Shown piece by piece: positions 25,058-36,100 of a DNA stretch of 51,740 bases (position 1 is the first letter of the stretch; each line of letters begins with the position of its first letter). The stretch covers positions 1 to 51,740 of the forward strand of contig JAILAB010000057.1 of NCBI GenBank assembly GCA_024681855.1. Reading direction: 5' to 3'. The notes beneath the pieces are model-generated. The model did not search any database. It was not told the origin of the DNA and worked only from the letters and a program-made list of their open reading frames with translations. This DNA is from Elusimicrobiales bacterium (lineage in GTDB: Bacteria > Elusimicrobiota > Elusimicrobia > Elusimicrobiales > UBA9959). The position numbers and the translations under genes were made by a program.

Positions 25058-25528
25058 ATGCGTGCCATAATACAGAGAGCTGCTGCCGGAGGAGTAAAAA
25101 CTGCCGGCAAAGAAGAAAAAATTGGAAAAGGTTTTGTAATACTGCTAGGCATAGGCTACGATGACACTGAAGCAGATGCAGATTATATCGCAGAAAAAAC
25201 TGCGGACATGCGTATTTTTTCAGATGAAAATGACAAATTTAATTATTCAATTAGAGACATTAACGGTGAAGCTCTGGTAATTTCACAGTTCACTCTGTAT
25301 GCTGACACACTCAAAGGACGCAGGCCGGATTTTACAAAAGCCGCCCGACCGGACAAGGCTATCCCTCTTTATGAGCATTTCTGCAAAAAACTAGCGGAAT
25401 TGGGAATAACAGTAAAAACAGGGATATTCGGAGCAAGCATGCAAGTGGAAATACATAATGACGGGCCTGTAACAATTTTTATAGACAGCAGGCAGAAAAT
25501 CAGGCATTCCAGCACAGAAAAACAATAA
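25058..25528 (+). CDS. dtd: D-aminoacyl-tRNA deacylase
   Basis: Dtd removes D-amino acids, and glycine from tRNA-Ala, to protect translation. The N-terminus is MRAIIQRAAAGGVKTAGK. The signatures LVISQFTLYADTLKGRRPDF (containing the SQFTL motif) and HNDGPVTIFID (NxGPVT motif with the cross-subunit Gly-cisPro pair seen as GP) are both present. At 156 residues it is slightly longer than usual because of a short polar tail. I chose ATG 25058; a start five codons upstream would lie over the TATAAT box. This gene appears leaderless. Confidence 0.96.
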   Translation: MRAIIQRAAAGGVKTAGKEEKIGKGFVILLGIGYDDTEADADYIAEKTADMRIFSDENDKFNYSIRDINGEALVISQFTLYADTLKGRRPDFTKAARPDKAIPLYEHFCKKLAELGITVKTGIFGASMQVEIHNDGPVTIFIDSRQKIRHSSTEKQ

Positions 25529-25560
25529 ACAGCTTTATTTTTTATAGGAAAGGCATAATA

Positions 25561-26244
25561 ATGAAAAACAGACTATTGAGCATTATTTTAACATCTATAG
25601 CGCTAGGCGCTTGCGCCTCAGCGCAGCCAGCCGGAATTACCGAAGAAGGCGGCTGGAAAATATGGGAAGGCCGCGGGACAATTAATATATCAGAAAAAGC
25701 CCTTGTTTATGAGCCTTTAAGTTTTCAAGACGAGGATTATGATTATGACATTGAAGGCAGAGGGCCCGCGGCAATAGCAGCAAAAGAAATAAAAGGGAAA
25801 AAATGGACTCTTGACATAAAACCGGCTTTTCTTTCAGATGACAAAATATACAACAGGTACACTATAGGACTATGGTTCGGAAATAAAAACTCAAGGCCAT
25901 GCGCAAACAATCAGGAAAGCGCCTCATTGCTTTTAAGGCGGACGAGGGGGCCAAATCCTAAAGACGGAAATCTTATATTGGAATTCAGAAATGAAGGAAA
26001 AACTAAAACCGTTGAAATACCAATGAATGCATCTCTTTTCCGTTTCCAGAGAAACAAAAATAAAATGACCTTTTTCTATTCCATAGGATACAGGCCTAAT
26101 TTCAAAGAAAGTTTTTCAACGCAGATTCCCAAAAAAACACAGGCGCATTTTATATCTGGAGCCAGAATGGATGGAAAATTTATTGGCAAGCCAAAGCTGC
26201 GCATAACAAAGCTTGAGCTCAACGGAAATAATATTTTGAAATAG
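25561..26244 (+). CDS. Lipoprotein of unknown function, beta-rich
   Basis: The 227-residue protein has a lipoprotein signal with LGAC (Cys at residue 18). The mature part reads as a beta-sandwich-like domain: GGWKIWEGRGTINISEKALVYEPL, KWTLDIKPAFLSDDKIYNRYTIGLWFGN, SLLLRRTRGPNPKDGNLILEF and PKLRITKLELNGN. The pattern resembles lectin- or glycanase-type jelly rolls, but I cannot name a family. AGGAAAGG lies before the ATG, 32 bases after dtd, so it may be co-transcribed with it. Confidence 0.65.
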   Translation: MKNRLLSIILTSIALGACASAQPAGITEEGGWKIWEGRGTINISEKALVYEPLSFQDEDYDYDIEGRGPAAIAAKEIKGKKWTLDIKPAFLSDDKIYNRYTIGLWFGNKNSRPCANNQESASLLLRRTRGPNPKDGNLILEFRNEGKTKTVEIPMNASLFRFQRNKNKMTFFYSIGYRPNFKESFSTQIPKKTQAHFISGARMDGKFIGKPKLRITKLELNGNNILK

Positions 26245-26300
26245 CATCGCTGATTTTTATTTCGCAAAAATAAAAAATTTAATTGAAAACGGATTGACAA

Positions 26301-27788
26301 ATGACAGAGAACAAAACTGAAGAAAAACAAAGCTTTATTGATAAATTCCTAGTGCTGAAAGGGGCAATGCGCGAGCTGTGGGTAATATTTGCCACAAAGA
26401 TAATGACTATCCTAGCATACAGCCTGGTAAACTCCACGCTGATTCTTTGGCTTTCAAAAGACTTAGGCTATGGAGACATCGGGGCAGGCACAGCCGTAGC
26501 GGCATGGTCTACGGCAATGACAATATTTACCGTAATGGTCGGCTCCCTGGTAGACGCTGTAGGAATAAAAAAATCCCTTGTGGCAGGCTTCGGCATTGCG
26601 GCATTTTCCAGGCTCATAATGTCAATATGCGCTATACGCTGGATTGCACTGCCTTTCGGCCTGTTTCCGCTGGCATTGGGAGAAGCTCTGCAAACACCTG
26701 TCATGGTCGCAGCAGTGCGCAGGTTCACTACTACCAAACAGCGCTCAATAGCCTTTTCAATATATTATTCAATGATGAATGTAGGCTTTGCCATTGCCGG
26801 CTGGATGTTTGACAAAATAAGGGCCGGGCTTGGCGAATACGGCCATTACGCGCTGCCTGTTTTCGGCATTGAAATCAGCACTTATCAGACGATAATATTC
26901 CTTGGAATGCTCTTCACGCTTCCCAACCTTCTGCTTGCAATTTTTGCCATAAGAAACGGAGCGGAAGCAACTGAAGAAGGAGTGAAGATAAATCCCGAAA
27001 TTTCAAAATACCCCAAAGAAACAGCAATGAATGCGGCGCTGCTGTCTTTCAGGGATGCGCTTGTAAACTGGGGCAAAATATTCGGAAATCTGTGGAAAGA
27101 CAAGCAGTTTTACCGTTTTTTGGCTTTCTTCGCATTAGTGGTATTCGTAAAACTCATACTTTACAATATGTATTATCTGTTCCCCAAATATGCAATACGG
27201 GAATTGGGAGAAGGAGTGCCTTTCGGCCAGCTCTTCGGAGTTCTAAATGCCGTGATAGTAATAATCTTCGCTCCTGTCATAGGCGCGCTTACGCAGAAGT
27301 TTTCTGCATATAAAACAGTAATAATAGGCTCCGCCATTGCCGCGCTTTCTGTATTTCTTATCGCATTGCCCCCGGGCATATACAAGCCCATGGCAGACGG
27401 CTGGTTCGGAAATTTAATAGCCAATACATGGCTGGGGCTTAACACGGCATCAGTAAACCCTCTATTCGTAGCTATAGTGCTGTTCACTCTAATATATTCA
27501 ATCGGAGAATGTTTCTATTCACCCCGCCTATATGAATACCCTGCCGCAATAGCTCCAAAAGGACAGGAAGGCTCATACATGGCCCTTTCCATGCTCCCTT
27601 ATTTCATAGCTAAGTTCTTCGCAGGCACTATGTCAGGCTTCCTTTTGGCATATTTTTGCCCTGAAACTGGCCCAAGGCATTCTTCAATGATATGGATAAT
27701 AGTAGGACTTACGGCATTAATAACGCCTATCGGCCTTATTTTGGCAAAACCTTATATTAAGGTAAAGGAAAGCGGCAGGGAAGAATGA
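26301..27788 (+). CDS. Major facilitator superfamily transporter
   Basis: The 495-residue protein has about twelve hydrophobic segments. Cytoplasmic loop 2-3 carries the MFS motif-A pattern in VGSLVDAVGIKKSLVAGFG (Gly, Asp, then basic residues), and loop 8-9 repeats it weakly in IGALTQKFSAYKTVIIG. A charged central loop lies near 220-260 (EEGVKINPEISKYPKE). The N-terminus is soluble and acidic. The substrate cannot be predicted. Its last codons overlap the CCA-adding enzyme gene by 4 bases, an operon link with no obvious functional meaning. Confidence 0.87.
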   Translation: MTENKTEEKQSFIDKFLVLKGAMRELWVIFATKIMTILAYSLVNSTLILWLSKDLGYGDIGAGTAVAAWSTAMTIFTVMVGSLVDAVGIKKSLVAGFGIAAFSRLIMSICAIRWIALPFGLFPLALGEALQTPVMVAAVRRFTTTKQRSIAFSIYYSMMNVGFAIAGWMFDKIRAGLGEYGHYALPVFGIEISTYQTIIFLGMLFTLPNLLLAIFAIRNGAEATEEGVKINPEISKYPKETAMNAALLSFRDALVNWGKIFGNLWKDKQFYRFLAFFALVVFVKLILYNMYYLFPKYAIRELGEGVPFGQLFGVLNAVIVIIFAPVIGALTQKFSAYKTVIIGSAIAALSVFLIALPPGIYKPMADGWFGNLIANTWLGLNTASVNPLFVAIVLFTLIYSIGECFYSPRLYEYPAAIAPKGQEGSYMALSMLPYFIAKFFAGTMSGFLLAYFCPETGPRHSSMIWIIVGLTALITPIGLILAKPYIKVKESGREE

Positions 27789-29386
27789 ATATCCTAAATC
27801 AAAAAAGAGCAAAGAAAAAAACATCAAACCCTTTTTCCAAAAACGGAAATAATCCAGCCGATATCATTATTTCATCATTAGGAAGCTGCTGGCTTATAGG
27901 CGGAGCATTGCGCGATGCTTTCTTAAAAAAGAAATTCTCTGATTTAGACATAGTTTTAGAGCCGTCCGCAAATTTAAAGCAGAAAATAATCAGTCTTGCT
28001 AAAAAACTTAATGCTTCCGCCTTTGAAATGGATGCAGAAAACCATGTGTGGAGGCTTACAGGTCATGGCGATTCGCATTTTCAAATAGACATCCTGCCAT
28101 TCCAGGGCAAAACACTTCAAGAGGACATTATGCGAAGGGATTTTACCGCAAATGCCCTTGCGCTTAAGCTTGAGCCTGACACTCCATTAAAATATCTGCC
28201 TGAGAAAAGCCTTTTCTCACTGAGGCTGCAGAAAAAGAAACTAATAGACTTATGCGGGGGAATTAAAGATTTGCAGGCTGGCCGCCTGGCAATGGTATCT
28301 GACAATATTTTCAGGGAAGACCCTCTCAGGATGCTGCGCGCATACAGGCTGGCCGCAAGCCATGGACTTAAAATATCCCCAAAAACCTTGCGCATGATAA
28401 AAAGAGATGCCAGGCTCATAAAAAATTCAGCAGGCGAGCGCATAAGAGAAGAGCTGATGAAAATTTTTGCCAGAGAGGATTCTTGCGCATATATTAAGAA
28501 AATGAACAGCTCAGGGCTGCTTTTTGAAATTTTCCCTGAACTTGCCGCTCAGCCTGGCTGCGCAACAGACTACTATGGAAAGGGGGGGGTTCTAAAGCAC
28601 ACTTTAACTGTTCTGGAAAGGACAGACCTATTGTTCGCCAGAATCAAAGAATTTTGCCCTTCTTATAAAAAACTCGCAAATTATATTGATTTAAAACAGC
28701 CTGCCATATATAAGCTTACTGCTTTGCTGCATGATGTGGCAAAGCCCGCAAAGGCAGCCATGATAGGCGAAAGGCTAAGATTTTTTGGACATGAAGAATG
28801 CGGAGCTAAAATGGCTAGGGCAATACTGGAACGGCTGCATTTCTCAAAAGAGGATATAAAGCTCATAACTTCCGTTATAGGCTCGCATCTGAGGCCCGGG
28901 AATCTTGCCGTTAACACTGTTATTTCCGAAAGGGCAATGTTCCGCCTGTTCAGGGCAATGGGAAATGCCCTCATGCCGCTTCTCATACTGTGCTGGGCAG
29001 ATTATGCAAGCTACATAACATTAGCGCGACTGGAAAAGATAAAGTCAGTACTTCCCAAAATGCCAGATGAGACAGATGTTACCAAGCTGCCTTATAATTC
29101 CCCCAAAAAAACAATGCGCTTCATGCAGGCAATATATATGCTTGCCAGAACATATATGGAAAAGAGCCCGCAGCTAAGCGGTAAGACGCTTGCTGACGGC
29201 AATGACATAATGAGAGAGCTAAAAATAAAGCCCGGCCCTGAAATAGGAAGCATTCTGGAACAAATGAAAATGCTGCAGTTTGAGGGTAAAATTAAATCAA
29301 GGCAAGAGGCATTGCTATGGCTTAAAAACATGGCAGGAAAGAAAAATAAGCATAGCATAAAAAAAAGCAAGACTAAGAAAATTTGA
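27785..29386 (+). CDS. cca: CCA-adding enzyme / poly(A)-polymerase-type nucleotidyltransferase with HD domain
   Basis: The class II nucleotidyltransferase head has CWLIGGALRDAFLKKKFSDLDIV (GG and DxD motifs; residues about 37-59), then IMRRDFTANALAL, the nucleotide-selecting EDPLRMLRAYRLAASHGL, and ERIREELMKIF. An HD-type domain follows (LTALLHDVAKPAKA, near 320). A lysine-rich tail ends the 533 residues. It probably builds or repairs the 3'-CCA of tRNAs, although poly(A) polymerase or an A- or CC-adding role cannot be excluded by eye. It is needed here: the tRNA-Pro at 48744 has no encoded CCA, while the tRNA-Gly just downstream has one. Confidence 0.92.
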   Translation: MNILNQKRAKKKTSNPFSKNGNNPADIIISSLGSCWLIGGALRDAFLKKKFSDLDIVLEPSANLKQKIISLAKKLNASAFEMDAENHVWRLTGHGDSHFQIDILPFQGKTLQEDIMRRDFTANALALKLEPDTPLKYLPEKSLFSLRLQKKKLIDLCGGIKDLQAGRLAMVSDNIFREDPLRMLRAYRLAASHGLKISPKTLRMIKRDARLIKNSAGERIREELMKIFAREDSCAYIKKMNSSGLLFEIFPELAAQPGCATDYYGKGGVLKHTLTVLERTDLLFARIKEFCPSYKKLANYIDLKQPAIYKLTALLHDVAKPAKAAMIGERLRFFGHEECGAKMARAILERLHFSKEDIKLITSVIGSHLRPGNLAVNTVISERAMFRLFRAMGNALMPLLILCWADYASYITLARLEKIKSVLPKMPDETDVTKLPYNSPKKTMRFMQAIYMLARTYMEKSPQLSGKTLADGNDIMRELKIKPGPEIGSILEQMKMLQFEGKIKSRQEALLWLKNMAGKKNKHSIKKSKTKKI

Positions 29387-29468
29387 AATTATATATATCT
29401 TTTTGTACAATTTATTAGGAGCTCTTTTTAGCAGGCATGAAGCAATAAGTGCCGCTAGAAAATATAAA

Positions 29469-29542
29469 GCGGGTGTAGTTCAATGGCAGAACGGGAGCTT
29501 CCCAAGCTTCAGATGCGGGTTCGATTCCCGTCGCCCGCTCCA
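29469..29542 (+). tRNA. tRNA-Gly (anticodon CCC)
   Basis: A complete cloverleaf can be drawn: 7-bp acceptor stem GCGGGTG with CGCCCGC, D-arm GTTC/GAAC, anticodon stem GGAGC/GCTTC with loop TTCCCAA, and T-arm GCGGG/CCCGT with TTCGATT. The anticodon is CCC. Discriminator T and an encoded CCA end the gene. A coding sequence starts 11 bases downstream, so the tRNA may be processed from a longer transcript. Confidence 0.95.
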
Positions 29543-29552
29543 AATTTTAAGT

Positions 29553-30125
29553 ATGCAAAAAGACAAGTGGCTTATCATTTCTATACTCTGCCTGATTGTA
29601 TGTTTCATAGAAGGATACAATCTAAATAAGACTCTCTCGCGGCATAAAGCGCCTGCTGGAGAAAAGCCGGCTGCTGTTGCAATAGCCAGCCGCGCTCAGT
29701 CAGGGCATGGAGAAAAAGAAAACGCATCTCAGCAGAAGACAAACGGCAAAACATTAAAAAATAATGGGGGTGCTGATTCCGCTGTAAATGAAAGCGCTAA
29801 GCAGAAAAAAGAAACAGAAGTTTCTAAAGACTTAGCCTCTCTGCCTGCCAGCCAGGGAAAAGAGCCTCCTTCTCCAAAGCGGGCAAAAGCAGTGCCAGTC
29901 ACTTTCACATATACTGATTCAGAAGCAACATCAGTAACTTTTCATGGCTCTTGGAGCGGAAAAGCTTATGAAATGAATAAAAAAGGCGATACTTGGAAAA
30001 TAAGATTAAGCCTAAACCCGGGGGAATACGCATATCATTTCAGGGTTGACGGAGTTAAGAAAACAAATCAGGGCACGGTAAACGCTGCGGGAGATAATAT
30101 TATTAAAGTATCGCCTGCGGAATGA
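29553..30125 (+). CDS. Membrane-anchored protein with C-terminal CBM48/AMPK-glycogen-binding-like domain
   Basis: I chose the ATG at 29553 (MQKDKWLIISILCLIVCFIEGY) because any earlier start would translate through the tRNA. The 190-residue protein has an N-terminal membrane segment (about 5-22) and a polar linker to about residue 110 rich in Lys, Ser and Ala. The final domain reads VPVTFTYTDSEATSVTFHG, then SWSGKAYEM, then GDTWKIRLSLNPGEYAYHF and RVDG. This matches the early-set fold that binds glycogen in AMPK beta and branching enzymes. The domain would face the periplasm, which is odd for glycogen binding, so its ligand is open. Confidence 0.75.
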   Translation: MQKDKWLIISILCLIVCFIEGYNLNKTLSRHKAPAGEKPAAVAIASRAQSGHGEKENASQQKTNGKTLKNNGGADSAVNESAKQKKETEVSKDLASLPASQGKEPPSPKRAKAVPVTFTYTDSEATSVTFHGSWSGKAYEMNKKGDTWKIRLSLNPGEYAYHFRVDGVKKTNQGTVNAAGDNIIKVSPAE

Positions 30126-30163
30126 TTTCATAATATGCCGGCAAGCACGGACAAACAAATACT

Positions 30164-33100
30164 ATGACAAAAATGAAAAAAATATTTTTTTTGGCGCTTC
30201 TTCTAACGGTATCAATGGCTGGCGGGGCTTTTGCTGATCTGGCTAAGCTTAACACTGCCAGGGCAGGCGGCTACACGACTACGCTGCTCCCTAACGGTAA
30301 TATACTTGTTACAGGAGGCTACGGCACTTACAGTACCCCTGCAAATTATTATAAGAGTGCAGAAATATATGTATCGTCAAAAGGAGTATTCGAACCTATT
30401 AGCAATATGCAGGTAGCTCGTTCTTCGCATACCGCAACGCTGCTTCCAAATGGCAAGGTACTTATTTATGGCGGGTTCGGCACAGATGGCGATGCGATTC
30501 CCTCGTTTGAAATTTTTGATCCTTATACAAATTCATTTACACTATATTCTCCAGGCAATCTCTCTTATCCTCAAGGCGAACACACCGCAACACTGCTTAC
30601 ACAAGGTGTAAATAAAAATAAGGTTTTATTATGCGGTGGAAGAACTCAAGTAAATGGACCAGTATATTTAATTTGTACAAGATTTAATTCAATGGTAGCA
30701 AATTTCAACAATGCGATAGAAACATATATTCATATGCGCGGGGCCCGCACAAATCATACGGCAACACTTTTATCAAATGGAAATGTACTTATAGCTGGAG
30801 GCAGAAGTTATACTACAAATGAATATCTTGTCTCCACTGATTTATATGATGTTGGGGAAAATGATTTTACGCTTAATAATGGCGCATTAGTAGTGGGCAG
30901 AAGAGATCATGCCGCTGTTTCTTTAAATAATGGAAAAACAGCCATAATAGGCGGATACAATGAAAATTTCCGCTATTCCTCCGATTACCCCTATGACATA
31001 GACACTGATGATAACTGGTATAATGAAGACGACGGTTTACCTTTAGCAACAAGGCATAATCCCGGGTATCAAGGATATCTTGATTCAGTTGAATTATTTG
31101 ATAAATACGGAAAACCAACAGTCATATCCGGGCCTGATTCAGGCATCAAAACAATGCCATACAGGCTTGCCCGTTCCGCTGCGGCATTAGATCCAGACGG
31201 GAAAATAGTGCTAAATGGCGGCAGGGGAAACATTCCTGTCACTTTTGCAAATGTTTCAGTTACATTCCTTGAGGGTTCTATACTTAAATCAGCTGGAGCA
31301 ATCGATACCAATGCAATAGGAATAAGTACAACGGCCTCTACAGCCAAGTTTGAGCTTTCAGACACCACTTTGTCCAGGCCTGTATCCGGCCATATATTAA
31401 ACGGAGACATTTACATTCCCACAAGTGATGAAGACGGAATAGCAGTAAAGGTAGGGGATGCAGACAATGGCCAAATCCAAGTAAAGTTCCATGGCAGGGA
31501 TGACCAAGATGTAAATGATAAAGATGATGTGAAGGCTATTTTAGATAATTTAAAAGTCGGCAGATATTATGACAAAGATAAGCCATCGGGCAATCTTGCG
31601 GCTACATCAGTCGTGCTTAAGGATCTTGCGGGAACTATTACCTTCTCGCCATTTATTCATGATGCCGATGAGCCAAAAAGCGCTTCAATAAATTATCTCT
31701 ACAACTCTACTACTGATGCTACTTTTCTTGGCTGCTACAATTCAGTTACTGGATATCCATACAACAATGCTCTCGGCAAATACATAAGAGCCTCGTTATT
31801 TTCTTCTAATCCTACAAGTTTTCCCGGGTCTTATTATTGCCAGCCTTCTGTTCCTGCTCAGGATCAACGTTATGCGCGATTATCATCAGTAAGTTTGACA
31901 CTTCAAATAGACGGAATCCCAAAAGCATATAATGGGGCCCAGCTTACAGGAGAGGTGCAAATAAAAAGCTTCAAAATTTCAGGAGGCACATCAGAAGGTT
32001 TTACACAGCCATTTACTATAGAAGGAGACGAAACAACTACGCAAGTGGCCAAAGCAAAATTCTACAACATATATCCAACATGTACTGGCTCTGGAGAGGA
32101 TACGAAATGTAAAATTTCATTTCCAGGTTTAAAGTTTAGTCTTGATAATCAAAACGCCTTGATAGGAATAATAAAAAATGCCGATGAAAATAGCTTGTCA
32201 ATCAGCACTGTCACTATAGGATTATATGGCAACGAATACAAATTTGATGAGGTATCTGCCGAAATAAATTTCTACGCAAATCAAGTAGACTTAACAGATG
32301 AATCTTATGCAGTGGATGTTTCTACCATTGTAATAAGGGATATGATTTTCTCAAACACTCTTTCATATAACCCAGCTAACTCAACCTGGGATTCCTCTGT
32401 TGGAGCAGAGTCCGGTGACACCTTATACGAATATACCGCAAGTCAGTCAGGCTCCACCGGAATGACAGCTTTACTTGACCATACTCTTATAATACCTGCT
32501 TCCGGCAGCCCCGTACTGATAGGAGGAAAGGGCTGCAGAGTTACAGGCTCAGCATCATGTCGAAGGCAGAATCAAGGTTCCCCAGTCCCAGAATCTGACA
32601 GGCTAGAAGTCGGCAGCGGAGGTCTTTTTATTAGAAACAGCAATGAAATGCTTCCCGTTATGAGAACCTATCCCACTGGCGGCAGCGGAGGACAGCTCAA
32701 TACGCCAAGACAAGGCCATACTACAACTGCGCTCCCAAATAAGGATATCCTGGTATGCGGCGGCTCTGACGGGACCCAGGCGCTTAGTTCATGCGAACTT
32801 TACAGCAATGAAACGAAAAAATGGTCATATACAGGTTCCATGAAAACACCTCGTTCTGCACACACTTCCACGCTCCTGCCTAATGGCAAGGTAATTGTAG
32901 TTGGAGGAACAGACGGGAATGGCCCGCTTAACACAACTGAGATCTATAATCCAAAGACTGGCAATTTCACGGAAAGCCCGGTAAAAATGTCCTACCCAAG
33001 ACAAAATCATACATCCACGCTTCTGCCTAATGGCAATGTGTTTGTAGTAGGAGGCTCCACAACTACAGCCTACGAGGTTTTTGTAACAACTGCAAATAAA

Positions 33101-36100
33101 TGGATTAAAAAATATACAGGAAACAGCAATGCTCCTCAAATATCCCAACATACAGCCACATTAATGAAAACAGGCTGTGTTGCAGTTATAGGCGGCATAA
33201 AAAATTCCTTAGCCACAGCTGATTATAAAATTTACTGTCCGATGGAAGCCGGCAGCGCCCCAAAATATTCTGGCACAATAATGGTATCGGGAAATAATTA
33301 CAAGATATATTCTCATGCATCAGTTTTGGACATGAATGGGAATATATGGCTTATAGGAGGCTCAAACGGTAATTACCCAAGCAGCTCTGTAATAAAGTTT
33401 ACTCCTAACAGCAATGGCAATATTGCAAACGAGGGAGAATTAATTGGTTCACTTCCGGCAGGAGTAACAGGCCATACAGCCATACTCACTCCTGACAATT
33501 ACATAACTGTGCTTGGCGGAAAAACAGTTAATTCTGCTGTAGGATTTATATCAAGAATAAAGGCAGAGCTAAACCTGGTTACTACGCTAATGGATCCAAA
33601 TGCTATACAGCCTCGCGCAAACCACTCCACAGTATTAGATGCTGAAGGGCATTATCTCGTAATAGGAGGAGATAATGGACGAGGAGTATATTATAGCGAT
33701 GTGGAAAGAAATTATTTTACAGTTAATCCAGACGAATATACAAGTCCAAGCGCTTCTGAAAATGAAGGAGACGGAGACAGCCTAAGAATCCCTAAAATCA
33801 CTAATACGCTTAGCGAAAATGCGCGTCCTGGAGAGCCTCTAACCTTATACAGCACAGGCACAGCAAATAATTTCCATGGCTTTAATGATGCCTCAAGCGG
33901 CAAGGGAATACACCATAATACGCCTAGAATGATGCTCATGCAAATGGATAATACAAGCGGATTCCTAGTTGACGTATCAACAAGAATATATGTAAATTCA
34001 GAGAATGACTGGAATAATATGATTTCCTCTATTACAGCCATTCTGCCAGGGCAAGTTAGCAATGACGGTTCAGGATATGTAAATCCGGAATTGCCATGGG
34101 GCCATTATTATGCGCTAACTTCACTGAATGGACAGTTCTCTAACTTCAAAATAATACAGGTTGGAGAAAATTGGGATTTGCCGACAATATCTTCAGCGCC
34201 TTCCCCATTTTCCCCAAGAGAGGGACATTATTACGATCATTATGTCCTTCCTGTCTCAACCAATTATGCCATAGTGCCATCTACTGTAACAGGGTACACA
34301 GTCTATAAATCATCTATAGTATGGACTTGGCCTAATATATCTGCAGATGATTTCCCTTATATAACGGGATATGAAGTATATTCAGCCACCACATCGGATG
34401 CTGCGCCATCTCTTGGACGAGTGGAACAGACAACTTCACAGGTTTATCCTTTCTTTGTACAGACAGGTCTGCCGTCCAACTTCCCAGCGCAGATATCAGT
34501 TGTTCCTTATAACATTTGGACTGAAGGCGATACGCCTAAGACTTCAAATACCTATTATACGCTAGCTTCATCAGTATCTCTAAATATCGGAGTAACTGAT
34601 CTTACCACAGCATATTTAGACTGGTCAGAAAACAATACAAATTCAGATGGCACATGCTATCAGGTAGAATACTGTAAAGCTAATCCGGGAATATCAGCAG
34701 GTGATAGGTGTTTTGATGTTGGAAACTTCGCCAGCAGCGGAACATTTGCAAATACAAGTTTTGAAACAAAGAACTGTTACAACCATTCTACGTTTACGGC
34801 AACCGGGCTCACGCCAGCTACCGGATATTATTTCCGCGTAAAGGCTATAAACGGCACACGTCCAGACTATTGGAATGAACATATCAATAATTCCGGATAT
34901 GAAACTGAATATTCACAAGAGGTAACAACCGTAACTCTTGCGCCAATACAAACAGTATCCGGGAATGCAATTTATGATGGCACATATCATTCTATAGTTT
35001 GGAAATGGCAGAACATTGATAAAACATATCCTGTAACTTTCACGGTCACTCAGGTTATGCCTAATACAGGAACTTATACACCACTATCCAGTTCAATGAC
35101 ATGCGCATTTCCGCAGACAGACTGCAGCATAACATGGCCACAGTTGCTTGAAAACACTCTATATCAGGTAAAAGTAGAGGCAGAGATTAAAGTTTATAAC
35201 AGCGATATTTCTGATTATGACATATATAAGTCTAGCCCAGTTTTATCAGAAGAAGTTTACACTTTGGCTGCCCCGCCGACAAGCATGTATCTTTCAGCTG
35301 AAAGACCTGGTGCGCAGGCGACATCGCAAAGCGTATCTGCTGTATGGCAGGGAACCTTTGAAAAGACTTTCTATGTTGAAATCTCTACCAGCAGCGATTT
35401 CTCCAGCATAACCTCTTCTGCAACAGTAAGCAGCACGGATTCATATAAATTTGAATCTCTCTTGCCGAATACCTATTATTTCGGCAGAGTGACATCTATG
35501 AATAATGCAGGAGAAGCATCATCGCATACCGTAACTGCCAGCACGCTAACCTATCCAAATCCAATTAAGGATTTGGTGCTTACTCCATCGGCAGCTGGAA
35601 TAATAGCAACTTGGGATACAAATCAGAATAATTCTAGCACAACTTACAGAGTATTTATATCTACGGACCCTAATTTTACTCCAGTAGTTACGCGCACAGA
35701 TACTACATTAAGCAATGAATATTCTTTCTACGGACTTCTCACTGAAACTGCTTATCATGTAAAAGTTCAAGCAGAAAATCTTGAGGGAAGCATATCTAAC
35801 ATACTTAACAAAAGCGCAACAACTGAATCAGGCCCAAGCGGCACTCTGCCAGGCTCCATAAGCGGAGAGACTAATCCGCAAAGCAATGTAAACATTAGCG
35901 GAAAATTCCTTAATGGCCGTTATGTAAGCTTAGATATACCCGCTGCAGCGTATAGCATCCCGACAGCAATGGCTATATCTCCTGCAGAAGGAGAGGATTA
36001 CTGTCACCAGAACATTCCAGGCATGCCAATTATAACTGCAAAAATATATACGGATAATCAAAATCCGCAGGTTCCCATTGACTTTACAATAGGATATTTT

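Noticed and set aside
29403-29552. Upstream extension of the CBM48-like protein frame
   Set aside because: It would translate through the tRNA-Gly gene and adds no domain; the ATG at 29553 gives a clean membrane-anchor start.
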